From positions 3,782,001 to 3,846,000 of the forward strand of contig JAEUWY010000001.1 of NCBI GenBank assembly GCA_022059125.1: DNA of 64,000 bases. The letters run 5' to 3'. Made by a program: the position numbers and the translations under genes. Of this stretch, positions 45,247-56,630 are shown piece after piece. Every line of letters begins with the position of its first letter. The stretch's first letter is position 1. The notes under the pieces were generated by a model. The model was not told where the DNA came from, made no database searches, and was given only the letters and a program-made list of their open reading frames with translations. This DNA comes from Corynespora cassiicola. Taxonomy: Eukaryota > Ascomycota > Dothideomycetes > Pleosporales > Corynesporascaceae.

Positions 45247-45267
45247 CACTCCTCCACCAGCCCGGCC

Positions 45268-46289
45268 ATGGACCCCCAGTCGCCTCCGCCGGCGTCCTCT
45301 CCGGCCACCGTCGCTCGCCCGCACCAGACACCCTCGTCGCCGCCGGCCCAGCACCACCGCCAGAACCCCCATCACCAGCAGCACGCCCCCGAGTCCGAGT
45401 ACCACTACCCGTACCCGTACCCGTACAGCGAGAAGCACGCTGCTCCCGTTGCCCTCGACCGCCCGCACGACTCGGTCATCTCCTCCCATCCCCTGTCGCC
45501 AAAGGCCTCGTCGCCGCCAAGCCCCAGCAGCAGCATCTCGTCCGGCCGCAAGCACCGCTCCATCCAGGAGATCCAGCAGCTCCAGCAGCTCCAGCAGCTC
45601 CAGCTCCAGCAGCACCCCCGCCATGTCTCGTACCCCCCGCGCGCCCACCTCGACCCCGAAAAGGCCCAGGACCTCGCATCGGCCGCCCCGCGCAGCCAGA
45701 ACCGCGCCTCGTCCTCCAACCCAGAGGTGACGGCAGTGCTCTACGACTCGGGCGAGTACCGCGAAAAGGGGCCCGAGGACAAGGCTGTGCAGCTCCTGGT
45801 ATGTAGTGCCCGTCTGGTCACGCTTGCGACCATGACCACAACCACCGCAACAGAAATGCTAACCTGACCCCCCAACAGTTCTACCTGTCCGGCGCCTGCG
45901 CAATCCTCTCCTTTGGCATCATGTTCTACGCCCTCTTCGCCATCCTCATCGCCCTCATGCTCGCTCCCCTGGCCCTCTTCTCGAAACGGCCGCCTCTCGC
46001 CGACCAAATCAAGACGTTCCTCGCGCCCCCGCTAAACCTGCAACTGCACCTGGTCTACTCGTATTCGTCTGCCACCGACTACTCCCCACCCATGCTCGTC
46101 GTCATCCACCTCTTCTCGCCCGCCGTCGCCGCCGGCGTCGCCATCGCCGCCTGGGTCGCCGCCTGCTTCTGGTTCTTCTCCGCCATCCTGGGCGATCCTG
46201 CCGGCCAGGACGGCCACAACGACGGCAAGGACAGCATCCTGGGCGTTCGCAACTGGTGGGATCGATGGTTGTCGCGCGGCCTCAGATGA
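45268..46289 (+). CDS. Conserved-type membrane protein of unknown function
   Basis: Two exons (45268-45798 and 45879-46289) join in frame to 313 residues. The first half is hydrophilic and low in complexity: Pro/Ser-rich, a PYPYPY stretch and QQLQQLQQLQLQQ. The second half has about three hydrophobic helices. The first is LSGACAILSFGIMFYALFAI, continuing into a second hydrophobic run. A later one is AAGVAIAAWVAACFWFFSAI. The C-terminus is polar and ends WDRWLSRGLR. I do not recognise a family. A cytosolic N-terminal tail with two or three membrane spans is the likely layout. A uORF precedes the start. Confidence 0.75.
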
Positions 46290-47500
46290 AGGGGAGGAGT
46301 CTAATATGAGGATCCATCCATCGACCTACCAACCACACCACACCACCACCACCACCACCGAATAGCCGATTCGCACCACATCGCCGGCTTTCGCAACGAT
46401 TGTTATGATATTTCCACGCGTGTCATCGATTTTCCATCCATCTCCATCTCTGAGCCACGGCCAGAGACACGCAAACGCTTCCATTGAGCGGCATGGGCAA
46501 CGGCGTATATTCCGGGTTTTGTTTTATTTTTTCCAAAATCGAGCGGAGGCGGGGATATCTTTTTTTTCCCTCCCTCCCACGCACCTCCAGGCCTCTACGC
46601 TTTGGTTGTTCTTTTTACGGGAAAAGACGCCTCTCTACCTCAGCATCGGCGTTTTTTTTTTTTCGTTTTCTACACGATAGTTGTCCCAGGGGCCCTGGCA
46701 GCAGTGTGCCTCTGGGCTGGGTTTTTCCCAGCTGGGAAGACATATTTGCACCTTTATTCTTTATTTCGGTCCCGACATGTGCGTGGATTGGCACTTTTGA
46801 GGGACCGTTATGGTTTTTTGGTTTTTTTTTTTTTGCACGGGCTGGGAAACGCCCGGGCAGTAGGAATATTTCTATTTTGCTTGTACGAGTTGAACAGGGA
46901 ACGGCAAGGGAAAGGAAGGGTCAGGGCCAGGGAAAGAAGGCGGTTTCCTCTATGATATCCCCAAAGTTTTTTCTAACATTTTTTTTTCTATACTTATACT
47001 ATTCCCGCAAACCAAGGCCAGCACATGGCTTGAAATCGAGAAGAAACATTTTGGAATCTCCAACGTTTTTGGTCTGACTGTCTTGGATTGTGATGTTTGT
47101 TTCAGCCTGCACTGTCTGCGAGCTGTTGGCGGACTCGGTCTCGCAACTGGCGGGGACTCGGTCTCGTGCTTTGTGCACTGCACTGCACTGCACTGCCTCG
47201 CCCCCTTTGCACGGCCAACCACATGCCAACGCCCTCTTCTCGGAATCCATTGAGCTCAGCTCAGCTCAGCCCAGCCCAGCCAGCCCAGCCCAGCCCCAAT
47301 ACCCGCACGCAACAAAGCAACAAAGATAGCAAAGCAAAGAAAGAAAAGAGAGAGAGAGAAAAAATCCCGCCCCCGCCCGCCCTCCACCTCTGGTCTACGC
47401 TCCCAACCGCCCCCTCGCCCATGGTACAACCCCTAGCGCCCAGGCCTCGCCCGTTTGTGGAGTTTGGTACACTTATTGCGGTCGTTGGGGAGGGCGTTTG

Positions 47501-47526
47501 GCCAGCCAGCCAGCCAGCCAGCCAGC
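47501..47526. repeat. (GCCA)n microsatellite
   Basis: Six and a half GCCA units. The same array occurs at 54881-54906. Confidence 0.9.
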
Positions 47527-47940
47527 TACCTATCTAGGTACCTAGCACCTCCCTGCGTACCCATTTCCCCCCTTGCCGAACCATTTCTTAATCCCGTCGA
47601 CCGTCTCCCCACCCAAACCCTTTGCACAATACCCTTCTTATCCCCGGCACCGTCCCCGAGGTAGGCGAGGCGAGGCGAGGCAAGGCAAGGCGTCTGTCTT
47701 GTCGACGCCGCGACGCGACCGAGACGCCCCAAGAGCGGAGCGGGATTGGCGCGCGTTGGCGGCGTGCCGCTTTACGCGGAGCCATGTTACAGTGCCGTGC
47801 AGTGCAGTGGATACTCCCGAGAAGCGGTTTTTGGCATGTACAAGTGGAGCTGCGGAATGGCGGGTCGAGGAGGAGGAGGAGGGAGGTGAGGTCGCTACCT
47901 ACATGTGATTGATACACACCGCGTACCTACCTAGGCATGT

Positions 47941-47962
47941 AGGTAGGTAGGTAGGTAGGTAG
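47941..47962. repeat. (AGGT)n microsatellite
   Basis: Five and a half AGGT units are preceded by a short inverted copy (TACCTACCTAGG), so the area can form a hairpin. Confidence 0.85.
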
Positions 47963-50000
47963 CGATCCGGCCTACACGTACACTGCGCTCCATTACGATC
48001 AAGGAACTGCGCAGGCAACCACTCGGAACCCACGGCCTCGTCCTCAGATCTGCACCTCCTGGGCGCCGCACATCACCATCTTCCTTGCTCCATTTCCTCT
48101 CTCTCTCTCTCTCCCTCCCTCCCTCCCTTCCTCACTCTACGCACACCCCCCAAGCCCAGCCCAGCACTCTGGAAAGCTCGGATAGCAGATGGTACGCAAG
48201 ACGGAACCTCCGGCCCCCAAGTTCATGGCACCGCCCATCCATCCAGGGGTGTGGGCGGGCGGACGATCACCCCCCATCCATCCATCCACCCTCGTCTCGT
48301 CTCGTCCTCTCTCGGCCCGCCGCAGGGCGCGCAGGTGTAGAAGGGGGTAAGAATCGTACGTTTCCCCTCCCGCTCTTATCCATTAAACTTTTTGCACACG
48401 GGGGAGGGGGCATGGCGGGAAGGGTGGCTTTTGGCCGTAAGCATACCGCGGCCTTGCTCTGGACGCAGGGTCCCGAGTTTAGGGAACCGCGGCGTTCGGG
48501 GCTACCTACACTGGCCTTTTCTCTTGCGGGTGCGTGGCCTGGTAGTCTCTCGACCTCTCTTTCTCGCGGCTATAACGGGAAGGCTGACGCAAAGGGCCGA
48601 TGGGCGGGACCGTGTAGGCGGGTGCGTTGCGTTCATGGGGCATTCCTGGGCGCACCTTTGACGTTGATACACGTGAGAGAGAAAGAAGGTAGGACAGTGC
48701 GCGAGTGCCAAGGGGGTGTGGGCGTGAGTACCCAAGATTCTAGGCGTGGGTGGCTCGGGTCGAGCATGTCCATGTTGATTGCGGTAAGAGGGTAGGCGAT
48801 CGTTGTACGAAAACGAAGAAAAAAAAAAACATTCGCGCTCTCTCTCATAGCGTCCAAGACATGTCAAGTCTTGGGATGAGTACGAGCATGTACGCGCCCA
48901 GAGCAGCGAGCAACGAATAATTGCCCGGCGGGGAATGGAAATGGGCGATAACGTTCCGGCATTGCTACTTTTGGACTTTTGCAGCTGGCGGTACTCTCTG
49001 CTAGGGAGATGAAGAAAAAAATTTGCGGGCTTGTCTTGCCAGTCTAGCGATCCGGTCCATCCCAAAGACAGCATCGCATCGTCGACTACCCAAGGTCACT
49101 CGCGTGTTTCTGCCTTGTTTTGGGAGGAAACCATCTGAATTTTTGAGATGCGCTACGGCAATCTCATTTTAGCGCGGGTGGCTCGGATGGGTACCCACAC
49201 GGCCTTGTTCTGTCGTCTTGCTGTGGGTCGTCCCGGAAACGAGCATGCATCAGATGCCAGTTCGGTTTTTTTTGTGGTTCGGCGGAATTATGGCGTTGGC
49301 CCCGGTGCCAAAGCTGTACGTAAATTAACGGCGGCATTGGCATTGGCGCTGGCACGGCTTGGTATGATGACGATAATGATGATGATGATGGTGTCTCTTT
49401 TTTTTCTTGTTGTTTTGGGGGTTCGGGCCTGCCAAGATGGCGTTGGTCGGCGTCCTCGTCTGTACGTAAGGCTAGGCTTGGTATGATGCTGGATGCTGTG
49501 ATGGTGAGTAAGAAGCTTGGCTGCATACGGAAGAAAGGTGCCGTGAAGTGACTAAGAATATCATTACTTGCTAATGGCATCGTATGAGATGGGACGAGAT
49601 GTGGTAATGATTTGATACATTAGACAGCAAAAACATTAGGCAATACCAGTCCGTGACAACTCCGATGCGCCCCCTAAAAAAATTCCAATGGGTAGTAGTG
49701 AAGAGAAGTGTAGGGATATATGGTTCAAAGTGCCAGACGCCGGAGAATAAACAGAACGCGCTGTATCGCAGTAGCCAGGGGAAACAATGCTCAACGCTAA
49801 GGGATGCATGCAAGGCGCGAGGGTAATGGAAATGGAAACCCGGGGAGTTGCTTGAAAAAGTCCCTCGCTGGATGCGCTTTCTCGTCATTGGTCGTCGTCG
49901 TCGGGTTTGTCGGTGGTGTTGTTCGTTCATCAGTGCGCTTGGTCGCTCCACGGCGACGCGCGCGCAAGTCGTAATCGGTAGGCTTTTCCCGGCCTTGTAG

Positions 50001-51030
50001 TCATTGATACCATTCCCCTTTTTCTTGCATCGACCTCATCCTCTTCATTTCTCTCTGCATGCAGTTGTGCAAGCACGTCTCAACCAGCTTCGGATCGCTT
50101 TCCACCGCAACCTCAGTGACGCTCAGATGGCCATCGCTGTGCTTCCTCTTCAGACAGCTCCGGTCGCTGCCGATATCCTTTTGGAAGACATGGTCGAGGA
50201 ACGCATACGAGTCGTCGAATTCCTTGTAACAGCTGTTGCACGCAAAACTCGCCCGAGCATCTGCAGTCCTCGAGTTGCATGCGATGTGGGACGCAAAGAG
50301 TAGGCGCCTGTACTCGGGTAATCCGGTGTGGGCCGAGACGGAGATCTGGGCTTCGCAATGAGGACAGATCTCCCTCTCGTCGTGGTCGTCGAATGGCCGA
50401 ACCTTGCGCGCATCAAAGGTGATGGTCAGGCCCTTTCGGTGACTCTTTTGCAGCTGCAGGGCGAATGGGCAATAGTCGACCGAAAACTTGGGCGGTGGAA
50501 GGATGGGCGCAAAGTCCATGGTCTGCAGGCGCACATACTGGTCCCGCAGCGCGTACAGGCATGCCCGGCGGATCGCTTTGGCGGCGGTGAGGAGATCATC
50601 GTATGGCAACTCGATTGGCACGCGAGCGAGCGCACAGTCGAGCAGAGGCACGGTGATCTCGTGCTGGCAGCGCTGTAGCTGGGCGGACAGGATGGTATGG
50701 CAGATCGCTGCGAGCAAAGATCAGCGCCCAGGTCTGTCAATATATAGGCGGCGGCATCTCAGGCTTACAGTCTCCACGCTCGAACTTGGTGCCGAAGGCG
50801 TCCCTGCCGCTCTCCAACATTTTCTGCACGCTGCGTCCCAGCCTCAGGGCCCGGGCCAAGGCGTCCTCCTGCTTGCGGCCGCCGAAGCATTCCCAGATGG
50901 AGCGCTTGCGCTGGTTCTTGGCCTGCCACTGCTCGTAGTTTTCGTAGGCATTCTGGAACTCGCGGTCAATGTCCCAGAGCGTGAACTCGGTGTGGTGGGA
51001 CTTCTCCCAAGCGCCGGACATCATGGCCAT
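50001..51030 (-). CDS. Cys/His-containing protein of unknown function
   Basis: Two exons on the minus strand (50769-51030 and 50001-50707) join in frame to 322 residues. The N-terminal part is helical and rich in aromatic and charged residues (TLWDIDREFQNAYENYEQW). The middle has a conserved-looking helical part (CHTILSAQLQRCQHEI). The C-terminal half holds two cysteine pairs, CPHCEAQ and ACNSCYKEF followed by FLDHVF. The second pair with its downstream His resembles a C2H2-type zinc site. The start is placed at the first of three close ATGs (51030, 51024, 51021). I recognise no named family. A zinc-binding role is an inference from the Cys/His spacing. Confidence 0.78.
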
Positions 51031-52636
51031 TGGGGTGGGATGGGCTCGTCGAGTTGGCAGAAGAAGAAAAATGACACGATCAAAACAAACAGAGCCGAGG
51101 GTAGGGCAGGGCTGGCTGGCGGGATTTATGGGGACGCTCGGCAAGCGGTCAGGTGCACTCCTATGGGTGTTGTTTTGGTACGCTTGCGCCTAGGGCAGAG
51201 CGAGAGGTGGTAGTTTCGAGTTAGAGAGTCAGAGAGTCAGACGGTCTGGTCTGGGCTGGCCAAAAATACATCAAAGTGGTGGACGATTGCGCTGTGGGAG
51301 GCTCGGGGGGAGGACGAGGTTTAAGAAAGCGCTCGGCAGCTGAACAGTGCCGGGCGTAAACATCAGGCGCGTGTCGTGTTCATGCAGCTCGTGTGGGATC
51401 GTCTCCATGGAGATGCCGAAACTTGGCCATGATCCGTCGCGGATCCACCGTCTTGCTGCACGGCACCCATGCCCGTCCCATTGCCATATAAAGGTTGCGC
51501 ATTGATTTTCGCATGCGGTGAGAGAGAGCTGGACACGCTGCGTCAGTCGAGGCCCAACTATCGAAATGAGCAGCGCAGAGGCACGGCCGGGGAGGGCTGT
51601 GTTGTCATCGCTTGCGGAGACGGGGGCGCTGATGGTGATGCTCGCTTGTGGAAATTGGTGAGGCGGACATCGAGATTGGAGACCCTGGTCTGGGGAAGAG
51701 AGCGAGCATGGCATGCAGGGTGGAGAACAGGTATAACGAGCCTCATAACGCATTCATGCGGCCAGTCGCAGCGCGCAGCCAGCGCGAGCACGAGGGTGGA
51801 GTAGGGATTGTGCCTGGACGCATCATCCACCCATCGTCCCAATCCGTCCGGCATGGCCCGAGCGCCACAACATCGACTCGTGTCTGTCCGGATTGAGCGT
51901 CTGCCCTGCACCAGCTCCCACACCCGCACCCGCACCCGTACCCATGCGCCGGGCACGCACGAGCTGCTGGATCGCGGCGCAGTCCTTCTTCAAGCCAGCC
52001 TTGCAAACCACGAGGCTGGGCTCCGAGGCCAACTCTCCTAACCTCCGTCGCACACCGTCGCAGCCAGTCCAAGAACGCAGCCTTGAGTGCCACTGGCCGT
52101 GCGCCCGCAATCTTAGCCAGAGGAAAAAGTCCTCAAATCACACAATGCCATTCGCCAGGCCATCCTCGTCCAGGCACGATGAGCTGGCACTGGCTCGTCC
52201 TCATCGCTGCTGGGCAAATATAGCAACAGTCCAAAACTTACCGTGCTTTTAGGGACGACGGGGCCCGACCTGGGACGCGTTGGGGGCCTTGCGAGCCATT
52301 GAACGGCTATCGGCGCTCGCTAGATCAATCGCCGGTCGTCGGAGCGTATCCCAAGGGCAGAGCGTCTTGTTGGGGCCCGTCGGGTGCGATATCAACATGT
52401 CGAGACGTCATCTGAAGCTCTGTGAGATGTGAGACATGAGGTCGCGCCGTCGGCTGTCAGAAGGGATCGGCACCCCCACGTCCAGCTTCGTGCCCCACCA
52501 TCGCCAACCTCCGCCCTCATCCATTGCCCCTCGTCCCTGCATCTGCCCTTTTGTTCTTCTTCAACACTGTCCCGATTAGGCCTGCACCCCTCAATTTGTC
52601 TCTACCCCTAATTCTTGCACCTCAGGAGCCAAAGCC
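51031..52636. other. Divergent intergenic region
   Basis: This lies between the divergent Cys-rich gene and ureG. It is GC-rich with overlapping low-complexity frames. I see no gene and no clear regulatory motif. Confidence 0.5.
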
Positions 52637-53590
52637 ATGGCCCACTCACACTCGCACGACGGCCCCTCGCATTCGCACGGCGGGGATGACCACGGCCACA
52701 CCCACGAGATCCTCGATGGGCCGGGGAGCTTCTTGGGACGTGAGATGCCCATCATCGAGGGCAGGGACTGGGAGGATCGAGCTTTTACCATTGGTATTGG
52801 AGGGTACGTAGCTTGCAGGTCCCTGTGCTCCTTTTGAACCGTGACTCAGTTACATGCCACCTCTACCACTGTCGTGCATTTTTCATCGTGTAGATCGCTA
52901 ACGAACCTCATGCAGGCCCGTTGGCTCCGGAAAGACCGCCCTCATGCTCGAGCTGTGCAAGGCCCTGCGTACCCGCTTCTCCATTGCAGCAGTGACCAAC
53001 GACATCTTCACGCGCGAGGACTGTGAGTTCCTCACCAAGAACAACGCCCTCCCCGCGTAAGCCTTCCTCCCAGCCACCCGTCGGCCGTCATGACACATCT
53101 GACCCAGACCAGCGAGCGCATCGTGGCCGTCGAGACCGGCGGCTGCCCCCACGCCGCCGTCCGCGAAGACATATCTACCAACCTCCTCACCCTGACCAAC
53201 CTACACGCCCAGTTCAACACCGACCTCCTCCTCATCGAGTCCGGCGGCGACAACCTCGCCGCAAACTACTCGCGCGAGCTCGCCGACTTTATCATCTACG
53301 TCATTGACGTGTCTGGCGGCGACAAGATTCCTCGCAAGGGCGGCCCTGGCATCACGCAGTCAGACCTGCTGGTCGTGAACAAGATCGATCTGGCCGAGGC
53401 CGTGGGTGCCGACTTGGGCGTCATGGAGCGGGATAGCAGGAGGATGCGCGAGGGCGGGCCGACCATATTCGCCGTCGTCAAGCACAACAAGGGTGTGGAT
53501 AATATCGTGGACTTGATCCTGAGCGCATGGAAGGCGTCGGGCGCGACGCAGGCGAGAAAGGACAAGTTTGAGCCGGTTGTCATGGCTTAA
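52637..53590 (+). CDS. ureG: Urease accessory GTPase UreG
   Basis: Three exons (52637-52803, 52916-53056, 53113-53590) join in frame to 261 residues. UreG hydrolyses GTP while delivering nickel to apo-urease together with UreD and UreF in the cytosol. The N-terminal 25 residues are rich in His and Asp, as in plant and fungal UreG, and may store nickel. The P-loop [11 protein letters not shown] is formed across intron 1. [13 protein letters not shown] and [15 protein letters not shown] follow; the latter's Cys-Pro-His is the nickel-binding motif. [10 protein letters not shown] is the switch region and [12 protein letters not shown] the guanine-specificity motif. All expected residues are present and the length is normal once the His-rich tail is counted. 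No other urease gene lies in the window. Confidence 0.96.
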
Positions 53591-54880
53591 GATGGCACTG
53601 CACGGCACGACTAGGTTTGCTCATGCAAATGCGTCGAACGTCTAGTACGACAAGGCGTCACCAGCACGATTCCGATATGGCTGACCACAAACTAAGAAAA
53701 AGAAAATACATAATGAGAAATAATATTCAGTTGCCAAAAATGGAATGCAGAGCCAGGTACATGGTGATTCTAAAACAAAGCGTGGAACAAGCACTCCGCG
53801 GAAGAAACCATGCTGCTATTCTGGTTCGCATTGCGTCAACAAGCCAGGGGTAGTGTGACCCGACGCTGCAGTATCGATAACTCAATCTCCACCCGACAGT
53901 CTGGCTCTATACATTGCTGTGCCACCGGAATGATCTATTGCTGACGTCAGTCCTTCGGCATATGGTTTTTGATATACTTTCGAGGTTTGTAGAATCTTCC
54001 TTGGAGTCTTATCGGGCATCGGACGGAGTGATGCCTGCGATATGCGGGTCTGTTGTATCGCTGACATGACTTAACACTGCCTTGAAATGGGCAGGGTAGC
54101 TTATTTTCGAGACTGACTTCCTAAATATCGGCTTCTTAAATATATAACAAGAACATCAATGGTAGGAACACATCGTAATCAGCAATCGTGAAACATAAAA
54201 CGAATTTGATAATGTTGCCAACAACTAAAACAATACAAAAACCTGCGAACAGCTACTATCTTCATGCTAGACCATCTGTATACATTTTAATCATTTTAGC
54301 AAAAGGAGTTTAGTATATTGTAAGTGAGTAGGAAGCCTATACGGTCCAGCAGTCTATCTATATACAAGGTAGACATGCAATAGACCTCAAGTCCTTTAAT
54401 ACTTTGATATGACCACGCGTGGCACTGTCCGACCCCCCCAAAAAGCCAGTAATGTTTCCAAAAGGATATTTCAATCAAAGGGGAAAAACGCAATAAACGA
54501 ACCCAAGAGTCTATAAGATCTTAGACACTTCCCGAATCAATTCCATAAAACCATAACTCTTCTCACCGCACTCCCCAAACAGCCCCCTCCCCCAACAACG
54601 TTCACCCCGCACACAATGGATATAACCCCTGCTATCAAGTCGCCTTCCCAATTCTCCACGACCTATTAATCTACCCACACCCGGTCCTAAACGGACCCGT
54701 CCCATCCACCGCGTGTCCCTAACCCAAAGTCTCCATCCCCACGCCCCTCCCACAGTCACAAAACGCTCAAGCACACGTACGCACGCATACAATGTATCTT
54801 CCTCCGCACCGCAAACTAAAACAATAGCATTGCAACAAGCTGAGGTAAAACTTCGCACCCGCTAACCACAGAGAAGAGCT

Positions 54881-54906
54881 GCCAGCCAGCCAGCCAGCCA
54901 GCCAGC
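54881..54906. repeat. (GCCA)n microsatellite
   Basis: Six and a half GCCA units, identical to the array at 47501-47526. Confidence 0.9.
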
Positions 54907-55658
54907 CTTTTCACACGGTACCTACCAACCCACCAACCCCAGTCCAGCACCACAACACAGTACATCACACCAACCTGCGTAGAACCTCCCCACACCCTAC
55001 CCATAACAGGACAACAACAAGATCCACACATTCACACATTCACGCAAAAAAAGCAGCAACCATGGCCTTGACATCTTTATTCACATTCACATACATCCTA
55101 TCCCATCCCACATATCCTCTCCTTCCCATCCCATGCCCGCGGCCTCAAAGCCCGCACGCACGCACAAGAAAAAAAACATTATCCACCCCTTCCCAAAGAC
55201 CCCCCTGAAACGAAACATTGACTAGAAAGATGGCAGAAAAGAAGGGGACCAGGAGTAAGTAGTGGAGCGAAAAAAACAGAGCGTGGGGAGGGGGAGCAGG
55301 TGTAGGTCCCAAGGACAAACTGCTTGCTTGATCGGGACGACTGACTTGTCCATCGCAGCGTCTGGGTACACTGCCCTCGCCATCCCAACTCCGTGCGGCG
55401 CTGTAGCTCCTAAGAAAAGGGCGGGGAGACTCTTCGTCCTAGACCAAACCCAAAAACGAGAAATTAAGAATGAAGAAAGAAAAAAAAAAGGCAAGAGTTG
55501 TAGAGAGATGGATGGTGAGATTAGACAAAATTGGGAAAAAAGCACTATTTTTGAACAAACAAACAGCGAAATGTAAAAAAAAAAAGTAGCGTCGAATGAC
55601 TTTGGCAAGGAAATATTGGGAAACCTGGCTACCATCATCTGAGGTAGTCTTCAAGTAT

Positions 55659-55688
55659 GAGTGAGTAGGTGAGTGAGTGAGTGAGTGA
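55659..55688. repeat. (GAGT)n microsatellite
   Basis: GAGT units with one interruption near the start. Confidence 0.8.
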
Positions 55689-56630
55689 CAATTTTTTGTT
55701 CAACCAAAAAGAAAAAAAAACAGGCATCTGCTATAGACACCAACAGTAGAGAGTAGAGGGAGAGAGAGAGTGTGTGTGTGTATGCACAAAACATGCAACA
55801 AAAAGACGCGCAGACAAAAGCCAAAATGACAGTCTAGCAACCTTCAAAGAGAGTGTCCGTCTATTCTATCCCTCCAAACATAAAGGAAAAATGCAATTTT
55901 GGTAACGCGGCGGTGGCGTAGTGAGTGTGTGTGGTTTAGGGCAGCGCATCGCAAGCCCAAACAATAAGAGATGTGTGACGTGCGTAGTCGAGCAATAAGA
56001 CCAACAGAGAGTCGAGATTCCAATCTGTTTTGCAAAGGCGCGAATGACAAATTGAATAACGCGTCGAGGAAGAGTAGCAATCTAGTCGAACAGGGATAAG
56101 GAGATATGATAATGAAAAAAAAATAGAAAAGAGACTAGTGGTACGCGTGGGCCGTGCGCCCTGTTTGTTTGTTTGTTTTGGGGTGGTTTAGTGTGTGTGG
56201 TAGGGACTGGAACTCCGGATGCAATCCAGGATAGCGCGATCGAAATCGAAATCGCTCGCTTCTCGATTAAACGTATTGTACTGTTGTTACTTGGGGTATC
56301 CTGGTCGAAGTGGATTATCGATGTGGTTAATCGAGGGTGGGTATATTGGTCCAGTTGCAAAAAAAGCGAAGGGCGGACGGGGCGAAGAGAGATGACTGAT
56401 TACGCGTTGCAGAAATCAAACAAAAGGAGATTAATAAAAATCCTCAAAACGCCTTCGCTATGCAAGTCGGAACCGAAAGGTTAGGGGCCGTCAGGGTCGT
56501 AAACGTCGTGTCGGAGGTTCAGCCGGTGGCTTGTGTGTCCAGTCGGTCCCCGTCCAGGGACGGCGGGTGTGCCCGTCCCGCGGAGGGGGTCATCGATCGG
56601 GAGCCTGGCTGCGGAGGGTCGAACGGTCGC

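Larger units (their letters stand above)
46290..50000. other. Long intergenic region with microsatellites
   Basis: I found no supported gene in 3.7 kb between the membrane protein and the convergent Cys-rich gene. The first kilobase is rich in poly-T tracts and looks like a 3' UTR. Short tandem arrays of CAGCC, GCCA, AGGT, TC/CCCT and GAT units follow. The 236-codon frame at 48085-48795 is low-complexity. Confidence 0.5.
53591..56630. other. Long intergenic region, probably 3' UTRs of convergent genes
   Basis: ureG and the gene at 56631-57959 converge on this 3 kb stretch. I see no supported gene. It holds AT-rich sequence near 54.1-54.5 kb, C-rich sequence to 55.2 kb, many A-runs and three short tandem arrays (GCCA, GAGT and GT units). 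Confidence 0.5.

Noticed and set aside
45022..45806. Long frames on both strands over the membrane-protein first exon
   Set aside because: They are shadows created by the Pro/Gln/Ser-rich coding sequence; only the 45268 frame splices to membrane helices.
48085..48795. 236-codon plus-strand open frame
   Set aside because: It starts in a TC/CCCT repeat and shows no conserved-looking segment.
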